Positions 6,261 through 6,378 of a stretch of 6,378 bases of DNA are shown in pieces. Within the stretch, counting starts at the first letter, position 1; every line of letters begins with the position of its first letter. The position numbers were made by a program, and so were the translations under genes. This DNA comes from an uncultured Clostridia bacterium (lineage in GTDB: Bacteria; Bacillota; Clostridia; Oscillospirales; Oscillospiraceae): assembly GCA_946405655.1 (NCBI GenBank), contig CAMJHX010000078.1, positions 1-6,378 of the forward strand. The letters are read 5' to 3'. The notes under the pieces were generated by a model. That model searched no databases. It saw only the letters and a program-made list of their open reading frames with translations, and was not told where the DNA came from.

Positions 6261-6287
6261 GGGACGTCGAGGACGCCGTCCCCTACA
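6261..6287. repeat. Imperfect palindromic intergenic element with CCCCTAC edge
   Basis: GGGACG (6261-6266) and CGTCCC (6277-6282) pair across a 10-base centre, followed by CTACA. Read on the minus strand it begins TTGTAGGGGACGGCG. The GTAGGGG edge matches the edge of the perfect hairpin at 2748-2778, while the inner stem differs. It fills most of the gap between the upstream gene and ridA. It looks like a relative of that repeat, but this rests on a short shared motif. Confidence 0.45.
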
Positions 6288-6289
6288 AT

Positions 6290-6378
6290 TCAGGCCTTTG
6301 CGCGGTGCTTCTCGATCGAGTCCGCGATGCGCTCCATGCCGGTTTCGATGATGCTGCGCGGCATGGCGAGGTTCAGGC
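6290..6378 (-). CDS. C-terminal end of a probable PLP-dependent aminotransferase / C-S lyase (MalY/PatB-like), partial
   Basis: Only the last 28 codons and a TGA stop are inside the window; the gene runs off the right edge. The peptide begins LNLAMPRSIIETGMERIADS and ends in a short basic tail (EKHRAKA). The pattern 'N(L/I)A.PRS(.)(.)E.(.)(.)ERI' is typical of the C-terminus of MalY/PatB-type class I/II aminotransferase-fold enzymes, which include cystathionine and cysteine C-S beta-lyases. Such enzymes release 2-aminoacrylate, the substrate of RidA, which is encoded 61 bases downstream on the same strand. The assignment comes from a short tail and this context, so another fold-type I PLP enzyme is possible. 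Confidence 0.55.
   Translation of the reverse strand, partial: LNLAMPRSIIETGMERIADSIEKHRAKA

Noticed and set aside
1..6378. A new multi-gene system (defence, mobile or biosynthetic)
   Set aside because: Every substantial coding region matches a well-known metabolic or transport family, and no transposase, integrase, nuclease, direct-repeat array or attachment site is visible.

Overview
The window is a high-GC, Gram-positive-style stretch. It has U-tract terminators, strong AGGAGG-type ribosome sites, and an HPr that carries both His15 and the regulatory Ser46. By protein flavour and gene content it most resembles a gut Clostridia genome, probably Oscillospirales. That placement is inferred from the sequence alone.

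Layout. Plus strand, 1-2687: the 3' end of a fructose-family PTS EIIC gene, then ptsH (HPr) and ptsI (Enzyme I) in one apparent operon. It ends at a strong terminator at 2702-2732. Minus strand, 6378 down to 2858: the last 28 codons of a probable PLP-dependent aminotransferase/C-S lyase (MalY/PatB-like), then ridA, a terminator, a promoter with an operator-like inverted repeat, and a two-gene transporter operon. That operon encodes a sodium-dependent NSS/SNF symporter followed by the branched-chain amino acid symporter BrnQ. The two operons converge on 2688-2857, which holds the shared bidirectional terminator and two perfect 15-bp hairpins.

How it works together. On the plus strand, Enzyme I takes phosphate from PEP and passes it to HPr, which feeds the fructose-type EII whose membrane part is encoded just upstream. 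On the minus strand the theme is amino acids: a PLP enzyme that may release reactive enamines, the RidA deaminase that destroys such enamines, and two cation-coupled amino acid importers.

I see no mobile element, CRISPR array, tRNA, rRNA, riboswitch or defence system, and no new multi-gene system. The main points of interest are non-coding: palindromic intergenic repeats that share a GTAGGGG/CCCCTAC edge, and the inverted repeat in the leader of the transporter operon. There are also some substitutions at usually conserved transporter positions.
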